A program made the translations under genes and the position numbers. Shown here piece by piece: positions 1-8,098 of a stretch of DNA of 64,000 nt. Source of the DNA: Alishewanella jeotgali KCTC 22429 (GTDB lineage Bacteria; Pseudomonadota; Gammaproteobacteria; Enterobacterales; Alteromonadaceae); NCBI RefSeq assembly GCF_000245735.1, contig NZ_AHTH01000002.1:62001-126000 (forward strand), written 5' to 3'. The notes under the pieces are model-generated. The model saw nothing but the letters and a program-made list of their open reading frames with translations, was not told the DNA's origin and made no database searches. Each line of letters opens with the position of its first letter. The stretch's first letter is position 1.

Positions 1-2
1 AA

Positions 3-923
3 AATCAACAAAATGCAGAAAAGGAAAATGAAGAATTAAACGAAGCTGAATTTTCTGAAGCAAAACGCCATCAGGAGACTTTTCGAACTGCTGAGCGCGA
101 ATTTGCTGATAATGAAAATAGGCATTCATTTGAGCTTGCATCGGCATTAAATGATTATGAGATTTCTCGGATAGAACTGAAAAAGGCGTTACTAAAAACC
201 CCTGATAATTTTGAACATTACCTTAGGTTGCGAGCAACTCAAAAGTTGCTGAATATGGCTGAAAAGAAATTTATTGCAGCGAAGACTCTCGATGACTTAA
301 GTCTCGACGATTTATTTCTAGTTAGAATCGCGTCAGATCTTATTAAATCAAACCCCCAATTATCCAATGATGCGGCTATTCGATTGGATCGAATTTTAAA
401 AGAAGTTTACGGTTGCGCATTAGCACCATTTGTATTCGAAGAACTTGTGGCCTCTTGGGCTCTTCGTTCAAAAGAACTGACAAATGAGTGGGAATTAGCT
501 AGTAAGACTCTAGCCAAAGAAAAAATTCTACTTAAAAATCTGGTGCTGGCTAAAGATATTCAAGGCTCATTAGCTGCAGAAGAAGAAGTATTATTGATCC
601 AACTACAAGCTGATATTCCAAAGAATCAAATAAATTTAGACTCTAAACTAAATGAATTGAACGGATTAAACCTATATGTTGGTGCAGTAGAGGGGTTTTT
701 ACAGCTTCTTGAGAAAGATGAACACCAGTTAGAAGCAGAAGGGCGAGATTACTTAATTGATGAAGGTGCTTCTGTGGGTACATTGCTAATAAGATGTGCC
801 GAGCAAAACTTATCATTCCACTCATTAGACCCGGATGAACAAGCCTTAATTAATGATTATGCAAATATTTTTAAATCAGAGTCTGAGTTAAGAGTTGAAC
901 GAGTACTGGAGACAGTTGCATGA
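3..923 (+). CDS. Unrecognised coiled-coil protein, 5' end outside window
   Basis: The reading frame is open from the left window edge (first full codon at base 3) to TGA at 921-923, so at least 306 residues of the C-terminal part are seen and the true start lies upstream. The visible part begins with a strongly charged, Glu/Lys/Asn-rich helical stretch of about 75 residues that should form a coiled coil, followed by a Leu-rich mainly helical region with no catalytic motif I recognise. Its stop overlaps the ATG of the ZorA-like gene by four bases (ATGA), so it is translationally coupled to a proton-channel module. I infer it is the specificity or effector subunit of that module, but no family can be named. 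Base composition is A+T-rich like the next two genes. Confidence 0.6.
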   Translation, partial: NQQNAEKENEELNEAEFSEAKRHQETFRTAEREFADNENRHSFELASALNDYEISRIELKKALLKTPDNFEHYLRLRATQKLLNMAEKKFIAAKTLDDLSLDDLFLVRIASDLIKSNPQLSNDAAIRLDRILKEVYGCALAPFVFEELVASWALRSKELTNEWELASKTLAKEKILLKNLVLAKDIQGSLAAEEEVLLIQLQADIPKNQINLDSKLNELNGLNLYVGAVEGFLQLLEKDEHQLEAEGRDYLIDEGASVGTLLIRCAEQNLSFHSLDPDEQALINDYANIFKSESELRVERVLETVA

Positions 924-1186
924 TGTTGTCTGATTTTACTGGTTTTCTGTTCCCGGATTTCTCTGATCCGATTCAATCTGTATTTTTTTGTTTAATGGTT
1001 AGTTTGACCATTGGTATCATCATTTTCGCTCAAATATATGCTCGTGAAAATCAGTGGATAAAAAAGTGGACTGGTGAAGCAAATAGTGGTGCTGACAAAA
1101 ATCTTGATATAGAACACGGAAGTGTTACTGATCTATCTCATGCGGTGGCTACTGCACCAGAAAAGCTAGCAGATGTCATGCCAGGG

Positions 1187-2511
1187 CTGAGGGATCCCCA
1201 CAAATTGCTCCCCCATATTATCCACACTCTATCAGATCGTCCGGTGTCCAGCACCACTGAGCTATCCACTGCAAAATTTGCTTTAGCCCTTGCTGATAAT
1301 ATCGCCTACTTATATTAAGCTTTTGCTCTTTACAGAGCAGTATCCCAAGGGAACAAAGAGCGAGCACTCGTCTATGCTTAACGGTATTAGCCTGATAACG
1401 TCGTTGTAAGCCAGCCTTCTCACCCGCACTGCCAAGCAGGTAATGAAACCAGTTAGCCAGGGCTGCCAAGAGCAGTAAGATCTCCAAGCGTGATTTCTTG
1501 CGAGTACCATGTAGATCGCTACCTAACCCGTAACGGTGACTTTTTTGATCCCGGAAGCTTTCTTCTATCTGCATTCGGCAGCTATAGCATTTGGCAATTT
1601 TCTCGGCATATCCATGACTTTCTGGTAAAGAGGAAACTAATAGCCAAGGCTCTTTGTATTGCCTGTTTTTATCTCTTTTCAATAACTTGTAACCTTTTCC
1701 AACCAAAACAGCTTGTGTTTCATAGCTCTGAGATTGGGTGAGTAAGATGTTGCCGACATGCTTGGGCTTGGCTTTGGCCTTACGATAAAATTGGTTAACA
1801 GTGATAAACTCTTCCTGCTCTGCCACTTTCAGCTTCACATTCCCTCTGACTCTGGCGACATAATGCCAGCCGAATTCGCGTACTTGTTTTAACCAAGGCA
1901 CTTTAAATCCGGCGTCTGTCACGATAATTGGCTTGCAGCCTTCTGGTAACATAGCTTTAAGTTGTTCTAAGAATGCCTGATGCAAACGGGGGCTGGTGTA
2001 CTCTTCTTCAGCAGCGATTTTTTGCAACAACGTTAATGCTCTGCCGTCCGCAGCAATACTCGCTCGTAAAATAAAGTGACGCTTGGCGGTATCCGCATTA
2101 CTCCAATCGACTAAAATCGTTGGATGGGAATGGGGGGTTACAACAGAAGCAGTCAACGCGGCATAAATCAATGGTAGCTCTCGTTGCAGATTGGCATTAT
2201 TGAGTAATCTGTCGGCTCGCTTGATGCTGATTTTGTCTGAGGGCCCTGGCATAGCGCGACCAATTGCTGTAACGGTGCAACGAGCGTCTTTAGCAAGAGC
2301 AGTAACCGCATCTAACAAGACAGAAAATCTGGCTTTATGCATGGTTTTTGGGGTGACAAATCGGAGGAAATCAGCGAGCATAGTTTTAACATTCATGGCG
2401 AGCATCCGCGGTGTGGGATTTTTGGCGAATGATCAGATCGGGAACCGCCATGAATGTTCCCTAATCACCTAAATTTTTATTATAACTACAAAATTTCTGG
2501 GGATACCTCAG
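1187..2511. mobile_element. IS10-type insertion sequence (IS4 family), complete
   Basis: A 1,325-bp element with imperfect terminal inverted repeats: the left end reads CTGAGGGATCCCCA and the right end, on the opposite strand, CTGAGGTATCCCCA. It is flanked by a 9-bp direct repeat ATGCCAGGG at 1178-1186 and 2512-2520. Length, end sequence, 9-bp duplication and a single transposase gene all fit the IS10/IS50-like part of the IS4 family. GATC sites lie in the left end and near the transposase start (about 2430-2439), the same places where Dam methylation controls IS10. Both ends and the duplication are intact, which suggests a recent insertion. Confidence 0.95.
1218..2405 (-). CDS. IS4-family (IS10-like) DDE transposase
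   Basis: A 395-residue transposase on the minus strand that fills the insertion element; IS10 transposase is 402 residues. The RNase H-like DDE residues can be placed in LVDWSN (first Asp, near residue 99), VTDAGFKVPW (second Asp, near 164) and the IS4 signature Y-x2-R-x2-IEESFRDQKS (Glu, near 282). The frame is intact from ATG at 2405 to the stop at 1218. A second in-frame ATG lies three codons later. By analogy with IS10 the gene should be transcribed weakly and limited by Dam methylation and an antisense RNA; the antisense is inferred only. It opposes the gene it interrupts. Confidence 0.95.
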   Translation of the reverse strand: MLAMNVKTMLADFLRFVTPKTMHKARFSVLLDAVTALAKDARCTVTAIGRAMPGPSDKISIKRADRLLNNANLQRELPLIYAALTASVVTPHSHPTILVDWSNADTAKRHFILRASIAADGRALTLLQKIAAEEEYTSPRLHQAFLEQLKAMLPEGCKPIIVTDAGFKVPWLKQVREFGWHYVARVRGNVKLKVAEQEEFITVNQFYRKAKAKPKHVGNILLTQSQSYETQAVLVGKGYKLLKRDKNRQYKEPWLLVSSLPESHGYAEKIAKCYSCRMQIEESFRDQKSHRYGLGSDLHGTRKKSRLEILLLLAALANWFHYLLGSAGEKAGLQRRYQANTVKHRRVLALCSLGILLCKEQKLNISRRYYQQGLKQILQWIAQWCWTPDDLIECG

Positions 2512-3995
2512 ATGCCAGGGTTGTTGTTGATTATTGGCTTGTTAGGGACTTTTTTGGGTTTGGGGCTAGCTTTGAACAACGCTTCAAATATCTTAAGCCA
2601 ACCAGATGCTTTGAGTACTAGCGCAGCTTCTGACAGCATGCAAAACTTGTTGAATATGTTGCAGGGCTTAGGAACAAAGTTCAAGACATCTACTTGGGGT
2701 ATCATTGGTTTTATACTCCTGAAAACTTGGAGTGAGATTACTCGATTTGAAGAAAAGAGACTTTCCTGGGTCATTAGAAAAGTTAAGGTTGAGCTAGATC
2801 TTAGAAAGCAGGTCATTAAATTAGAAGATGAATCCAAAAATGTTCGTATGGTGCAGGCTATAACAGATAGTGCTCATCAAACTATTGCTGCGTTTACTGG
2901 AAGCATTGCTAGTATGCTGGAAGTTTTGTCTAAACAAGAAGATTTAAGAATTGAACGGCAGAATACCCGTGAAAATAAATTGAATGACTTTTTCTCTCAT
3001 AGTAATACTCAGCTTTCAGTTTTAGTGAACGCAATTAATAATAATTTCAGTACACTTACAGATCTAATTGTTGAAAACAATCAGAAAGCACAGGAACGGT
3101 CATCAGAATTAGTCAATGTTATTAATAATGGGTTCGGCGGTAATGCGAAATTATTAAACGCCATTCGTTTTGAATTAGAGATATCTTCAAAAACGATCTC
3201 AGAATTTAGTACCAACACCCGCACACTTGTCGAAGAAATGTCTAAAGCATCCTCTCAAATGGCGGAAGGTGCGAGAGGTGTTGGTATTGCTTCAAGTGGA
3301 TTGGTTGGTGCCGTAGAATCATTTGAATCTAAATTTACTGAAGTTCTAGACCAAATAGGCTCTGACCTTGGAAAGGCTATTAATGAAATGAGCTTGCAGG
3401 CCGCACATACTCTGGAGTCTGGAAGTAACAAATTACATGCTGCCACTTCGGAAATATCCTCCGCTCTTGGTCAACTATCTGAAGATGTACAAGGGACAAT
3501 GCAACAAGTCCAAGGTTCAATTAATAGAGCCCTTGAGATACAACAGAAATCATCCCAACAATTTATTTTATCTAGTAATATTTTGGCAGAAAAAACCCAA
3601 AGCTCAATAGATATGACACATAAGCTAACGACTCCAATTGAGCTTGGTTTAAAAGCAATATCTGAGTCAAATCGTGAACAAGCTGGCGTGTATCGTAAGC
3701 TAGACGCATCCATGAAAGAACTTCAAGAAATGACTAAGACACTGAGTACTTTTGGTAAGTTAATCGAACCAATAGAGTCAATTTCTGACAAATTAAACCG
3801 GGCCCTTTTAAAGTTAAATGGTATAAATGATCATTTAACGTCGATTAAAAATTTAGAGGGATACCATGAACCAATTAATTCGATTAAAAATTCATTGCAG
3901 CATCTTGAAAAGCAATCATCTCTAATTCGCTCCGAATTACAACGTAAATTATTACATAGTAGTTCATCTGGTATTGATTCCAAGGTCTAATCGCA

Positions 3996-4649
3996 ATGAA
4001 AGAGAAACCAAATGAGTGGGTTGCCATTTCAGATCTAATGGCAGGTGTCCTTGCTGTTGTAATGCTTTTACTTGTAGTTGCAGTACTTCAGAAAAATTTC
4101 AGTGAAGCGCAACTACAGCAAGAACTTGCAAACGCTAGGCAAAAGGCTGAAGACCCAATAAAGGTTGTCGGGTTATCTTTGCAAGCTGTTTTAGCTGATA
4201 ATAATTTCTCGGAATTGATGTCTGTTGATCTCATTACTAACCGTCTTACATTAAAAGATGGTGTTTTTGAGCGTGGAAGTGCTTGCCTTACCGAACAAGC
4301 AAGGCTTTCAGTGGATGCAGTAAGTGGTTTATTGGCAGAATTTTTAGCTTTAAATACCGCCGCTCAAATTTATGTAGAAGGTTTTACTGATGACATTCCA
4401 GTAAGAAGACCAGTTATTGATTATGCAAGATTTTGCACTGTGTATGACGATAATTATACCTTATCAGCAGCAAGAGCTAGGGAAGTCAGAAAGGTGCTTA
4501 TAGGTGAGTTAAATGATAAAACATCAAAACGAGTTATTGTTGCGGGTTTTGGTGATTCAAGGCCGTTAGAAGGTCTTTCACCTAGCGATTCCCGGAATCG
4601 TCGAGTTGAGGTTTTGTTTACTTTGCAGGCAAATCAGCTCGTTAATTAG
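3996..4649 (+). CDS. ZorB/MotB-like stator subunit with OmpA domain
   Basis: A 217-residue protein starting five bases after the ZorA-like gene. A short cytoplasmic N-terminus holds the channel aspartate in the motif ISDLMAG (Asp13), directly before one membrane helix (about residues 16-33), as in MotB and ZorB. The C-terminal part is an OmpA-like peptidoglycan-binding domain with YVEGFTDD (about 125-132), LSAARAREV (about 155) and NRRVEVLF (about 203). It should anchor the channel complex to peptidoglycan in the periplasm. It resembles the ZorB at 7305-8096 in design but is shorter and clearly divergent, so the two modules are not a recent duplication. Its partner is broken by the IS element, so it is likely non-functional now. 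Confidence 0.85.
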   Translation: MKEKPNEWVAISDLMAGVLAVVMLLLVVAVLQKNFSEAQLQQELANARQKAEDPIKVVGLSLQAVLADNNFSELMSVDLITNRLTLKDGVFERGSACLTEQARLSVDAVSGLLAEFLALNTAAQIYVEGFTDDIPVRRPVIDYARFCTVYDDNYTLSAARAREVRKVLIGELNDKTSKRVIVAGFGDSRPLEGLSPSDSRNRRVEVLFTLQANQLVN

Positions 4650-4769
4650 CATGTCACTTAACTATCAGAAGATCAGATAATAGTGCTGAAGAATTGCTAT
4701 TAACCCGCGATTAAAGTTGCTTGATTGTATGCGGTTAATATTGTTTGAAAAGTACTTAGAGGGCAGTTT

Positions 4770-4967
4770 ATGCCATTGTTAACACCAGCTTTTAAGCTTA
4801 TTTGCCCCTCTTGCGGCTGGAGCAAGCTATTTCCTCCTATGGGTGATGTCCGTTTTCCTGGTCAAGTGCCCGAGAAGTGCCCATCTTGTGGTAACGAACA
4901 ATTAAACCATGTGAAACCAAATTTGGCTGAAAGAATGTTGGTTACTATTAAAACTACGTTTAAATAA
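4770..4967 (+). CDS. Small zinc-ribbon protein, function unknown
   Basis: A 65-residue protein with two CPSCG knuckles (Cys12/Cys15 and Cys37/Cys40) separated by 21 residues, which is a typical zinc-ribbon spacing. A good ribosome binding site (GAGGG) stands about eight bases before the ATG. It sits alone between the two proton-channel modules, 120 bp after the first and 103 bp before the second. I do not recognise the family. It could be an accessory subunit of one of the two defence systems or an unrelated cargo gene; nothing in the sequence decides this. Confidence 0.65.
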   Translation: MPLLTPAFKLICPSCGWSKLFPPMGDVRFPGQVPEKCPSCGNEQLNHVKPNLAERMLVTIKTTFK

Positions 4968-5070
4968 ACTCAATTTACACGTAATGAACAGTACCACCAA
5001 CAAATCTGGCACTAACTAACTTTTTAGTAAGTACCAATAAGTAATAAAATAACAACTGGGAAATGCAATA

Positions 5071-7308
5071 ATGAGCATGGACAGCAAAATAGATACGACT
5101 AACTATAGTTTAATAAAATTATGGCCTGAGTTTTCCAGGCTGTGGGCTGGCGATTTTACCTCAGCAGAGGGCTTAAGTGCGGCGTTTGTTGCGGCGCTTT
5201 TTGCTTTAGCCATTATCTTTTCAGTGATGTCGCTTGTTAACTATATTAGAGCAAGTCGTCATTTGAGTTTTTATAAGCGTTTATTAAAAGGGCTTACGGT
5301 TGAGCAGTTATTAGATAAGCGCCGTGAGTTAATCAATACCGCCTTACAAAATCAGACTTATGGCCGACTATGGCGGGAGTTTGATGAGTCTCTGGTGCAT
5401 ATTCCACAAAAGCAACGCCTTTGTAATACGCTTGATGCCGCTCACTTTTTTAATACTCACACTATTTCACGCGGCTTAACCGAAAACCGTTTGTTGGCTG
5501 CAGTACCAGGCTTTCTTACCGCTATTGGCGTTATAGGTACTTTTGCAGGCTTGCAGCTTGGTTTGGGGCCTTTGGGCGCGTTAGACCCAGCCAATGCCAA
5601 AGTAGATGATCTAACCCACGGTATTTTCGGCATGATTGGTGGGGCATCGATAGCCTTTATGACCTCAGTATGGGGTGTGTTAATCAGTGTGCTGTTTAAC
5701 TTTTTTGAAAAATGCCTTGAGCGTAATATTCGTTCTGCCATCAGTTCATTCCAGAATGAAGTGGACTATTTATATCCGCGTATTACTGCTGAGCAAAGCC
5801 TATCAAATATTGAAGACTTTACCCGCCAGAGTAACGAGAGCTTAGCTGCGCTGGATGAAAAGATTGGGCACAAAATGCAAGAGGCGATGAAAGAAGCCTC
5901 TAATGTGATCAGTGCTAGCGTGGCGGATAGCCTAAACACCATACTCGGGCCAGCAATTGAACGACTCGTCAATAATGCACACTCTGGCTCTGAAAAGGCG
6001 CTGGAATCCTTATTGGATCGCTTCTTACAAGGCATTGGCTCTGCCGGAAATTCACAAAAAGCGATGATGGAGCAGGCGGCAAAAGATATTGCAGCTGCCT
6101 CTACTGGTATGACGGAGGGTTTAAACCAGTTTACCGCTAAGTTAGACGGTCAAGTGAATAATCTTATGCAACGCAATGCTGAGGTGTTAAACCAGGTTAA
6201 TAGTTCAGTTCAGCAGCAACTTGAAGCGCAAACTAAACAAGAGCAACAACGCCAGCAACAACTCAATACCAATCTTAATGAGTTTATGCAGAGCATGAAA
6301 ATGCAGTTATCTGCATTGGCTGAGCAAAACGCTACTACGTTAAAATCCGTACAAGCCGCGTTTTCAGAACAAATGGCTGAGCAGCAAGGCCGAGAGGCAG
6401 CAAGACAGCAGCTTCTGCAACAACAGCAAGTGGCACAACAAGAGCAGGAAAAACAACGGCAAGAGCAGCTTACCGTTAATTTGGCAAACTTTATGGGCAG
6501 CATGAAAGCCCAGCTTGCTGAGTTGGCGGAACAAAACGCTAGTACATTAAAAAATGTACAAGGTGAGTTAAGCGGGCAAGTTGAAGCACAGCAAAACCGT
6601 GATGCAGTTAGGCAGAAACAACTGCAAGACCAACTTTCGGTATTCCAGGCTGCTCAAGAGCGGGTAACGCAAGGCATTGATAATGTATTGGCGGTACAGC
6701 AACAACAAAACACTGAACTATTAAGTGGTTTACGCGCCGTTATTGATAGATTTGAAGCCCTATCTGGCAGTCATCAAAATGCCACTTCTGCTATGCAAAT
6801 GGTTTCCAGCGAATTAAAAGCCGGTTCAAACCAATTAGGTTTGCTCTCTTCTAATCTTAAAGCGGCTATTGATACCTTTGGCCAGCAATTATCTGCCGCT
6901 CTTGAGCACGCCGATGAAGTAACCAAAAACAACGTTGAGTCAGCTGAAATGTTTAAGGACGTTGTTGCAGGGTTAAATCGGGCTGGCGATCAGATTACTC
7001 AAGCATCAAGCACGTTAAATGAGGCATCAGGTAAAGCTGAGAATGGATTAACTGCTGTGGATAAACACTTTAATGCATTGTCACAGTCGTTACAGACGCA
7101 TTTGGCTGAAGTACAACGACAGGTGGCAGATTTACTGACTTCTTACAGTGACAGAGTGAAAGATCAAACTGTTGCCAGGTTAAATGTTTGGAATGAGCAT
7201 ACCGCAGCCTATATTGGCGCGATGACAAATGCGGTTAGTGCACTAAACAGTGTTGTTGATGAAATCGATGGCAAAGTCAGTCGCCGTCATGAAGGTACTG
7301 CTGTATGA
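5071..7308 (+). CDS. zorA: ZorA, proton-channel subunit of type I Zorya defence
   Basis: A 745-residue inner-membrane protein. Membrane segments lie near residues 30-58, 140-165 (with the MotA/ExbB motif GVIGTFAGL) and 185-215 (MTSVWGVLISVLF). From about residue 240 to the end it is a long helical cytoplasmic tail, very Gln/Ala-rich. The tail contains a tandem repeat of about 69 residues: the block starting EQQRQQQLNTNLNEFMQSMK (codons from 6241) recurs as EKQRQEQLTVNLANFMGSMK (from 6448). In studied Zorya, ZorA forms a pentameric channel with two ZorB and its tail carries the infection signal inward to ZorC and ZorD. The stop overlaps the zorB start (ATGA). Confidence 0.9.
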   Translation: MSMDSKIDTTNYSLIKLWPEFSRLWAGDFTSAEGLSAAFVAALFALAIIFSVMSLVNYIRASRHLSFYKRLLKGLTVEQLLDKRRELINTALQNQTYGRLWREFDESLVHIPQKQRLCNTLDAAHFFNTHTISRGLTENRLLAAVPGFLTAIGVIGTFAGLQLGLGPLGALDPANAKVDDLTHGIFGMIGGASIAFMTSVWGVLISVLFNFFEKCLERNIRSAISSFQNEVDYLYPRITAEQSLSNIEDFTRQSNESLAALDEKIGHKMQEAMKEASNVISASVADSLNTILGPAIERLVNNAHSGSEKALESLLDRFLQGIGSAGNSQKAMMEQAAKDIAAASTGMTEGLNQFTAKLDGQVNNLMQRNAEVLNQVNSSVQQQLEAQTKQEQQRQQQLNTNLNEFMQSMKMQLSALAEQNATTLKSVQAAFSEQMAEQQGREAARQQLLQQQQVAQQEQEKQRQEQLTVNLANFMGSMKAQLAELAEQNASTLKNVQGELSGQVEAQQNRDAVRQKQLQDQLSVFQAAQERVTQGIDNVLAVQQQQNTELLSGLRAVIDRFEALSGSHQNATSAMQMVSSELKAGSNQLGLLSSNLKAAIDTFGQQLSAALEHADEVTKNNVESAEMFKDVVAGLNRAGDQITQASSTLNEASGKAENGLTAVDKHFNALSQSLQTHLAEVQRQVADLLTSYSDRVKDQTVARLNVWNEHTAAYIGAMTNAVSALNSVVDEIDGKVSRRHEGTAV

Positions 7309-8096
7309 GGGGGCTAAATAGCCGCGGAAGCAGCCATCAGGTGGATGAAGAGAACCCATATTGGATTTCTTTTTCAGACATTATGGCGGGCTTGCTGGTA
7401 ATTTTTGTGTTGGCAGCCGTAGCGTTAATTCTGGAGCTGACACAAAAAAGTGAGCAATGGGATGAGGCAATTCGGGAAATTGCAAAAGCAGAACAGGTAA
7501 GAAAAGACTTACTGCGCGAAATAGAGCAAGAACTTAACGCCATGAATATTCCGGTGAAAATAAGCGATAACGATACGGTTTTGCGCATTCCTGAAGATGT
7601 TCTTACCTTTGCCCAGGGGCGGTTTGACATTCCGGATGATGCGCGTTCGCAGCAAAATGCTTTGGATATCGGCCGTGTGCTTTTTAACAGCATTACCAAG
7701 GAAGAGCGCTGGAAATATCTGGATACCATTTTTGTTGAGGGGCATACCGATCCCGTTCCATTTCGTAACAATGCGATAAAAGGTAACTGGGGGCTTTCAA
7801 CATTCCGGGCTATTTCTGTGTGGAATTATTGGAATGAGGCCATGGCGGAAAATTATCGCCTTGATGCTTTAACTAACCATGTTGGAAAACCGCTATTTTC
7901 AGTTAGTGGCTTTGCCGAAACGCGGCCTATACCTTGTTCATTGGGAAGTACTGAGGTAGCTGATAGCAGTATCTGTCCGGATGGTGTTATGACTGCTGAA
8001 GAATCGCATAGCAAAAATCGAAGAATTGATATTCGCTTTACCGTGCGTCGGCCTGCATTGGAAGAATACCAAGCGGTAAAACAGGTGATAAACTAA
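7305..8096 (+). CDS. zorB: ZorB, peptidoglycan-anchored stator subunit
   Basis: A 263-residue protein overlapping zorA by four bases. The conserved channel aspartate is Asp25 in SFSDIMAG, just before a single membrane helix (about 28-46). The periplasmic OmpA-like domain shows FVEGHTDPVPF (about 144-154), SVSGFAETRPI (about 202-212) and SKNRRIDIRF (about 238-247), the peptidoglycan-binding pattern. With ZorA it forms the proton-driven membrane motor that senses phage entry. The gene is followed after two bases by zorC, which indicates one transcript for zorABCD. Confidence 0.9.
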   Translation: MRGLNSRGSSHQVDEENPYWISFSDIMAGLLVIFVLAAVALILELTQKSEQWDEAIREIAKAEQVRKDLLREIEQELNAMNIPVKISDNDTVLRIPEDVLTFAQGRFDIPDDARSQQNALDIGRVLFNSITKEERWKYLDTIFVEGHTDPVPFRNNAIKGNWGLSTFRAISVWNYWNEAMAENYRLDALTNHVGKPLFSVSGFAETRPIPCSLGSTEVADSSICPDGVMTAEESHSKNRRIDIRFTVRRPALEEYQAVKQVIN

Positions 8097-8098
8097 CG

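Larger units (their letters stand above)
920..3990 (+). pseudogene. ZorA/MotA-like proton-channel subunit, split by an IS element
   Basis: The 5' part (920-1186) and the 3' part (2512-3990) are one gene interrupted by an insertion sequence. Codon 87 (ATG, 1178) is repeated at 2512, so removing the element plus one target copy gives one frame of 578 codons. The product has a membrane segment near residues 20-40, a second at about 87-107 with the G-x-x-GTF-x-GL motif typical of MotA/TolQ/ExbB channel subunits, a further hydrophobic segment, and then a cytoplasmic helical tail of about 400 residues like the ZorA tail. It precedes a ZorB-like gene by five bases. As it stands the first membrane segment is detached from the rest, so the channel is probably dead. 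The 3' fragment could still be translated from the duplicated ATG at 2512. Confidence 0.85.

Noticed and set aside
1490-1741. Plus-strand frame inside the insertion sequence
   Set aside because: It is an antisense shadow of the transposase gene.
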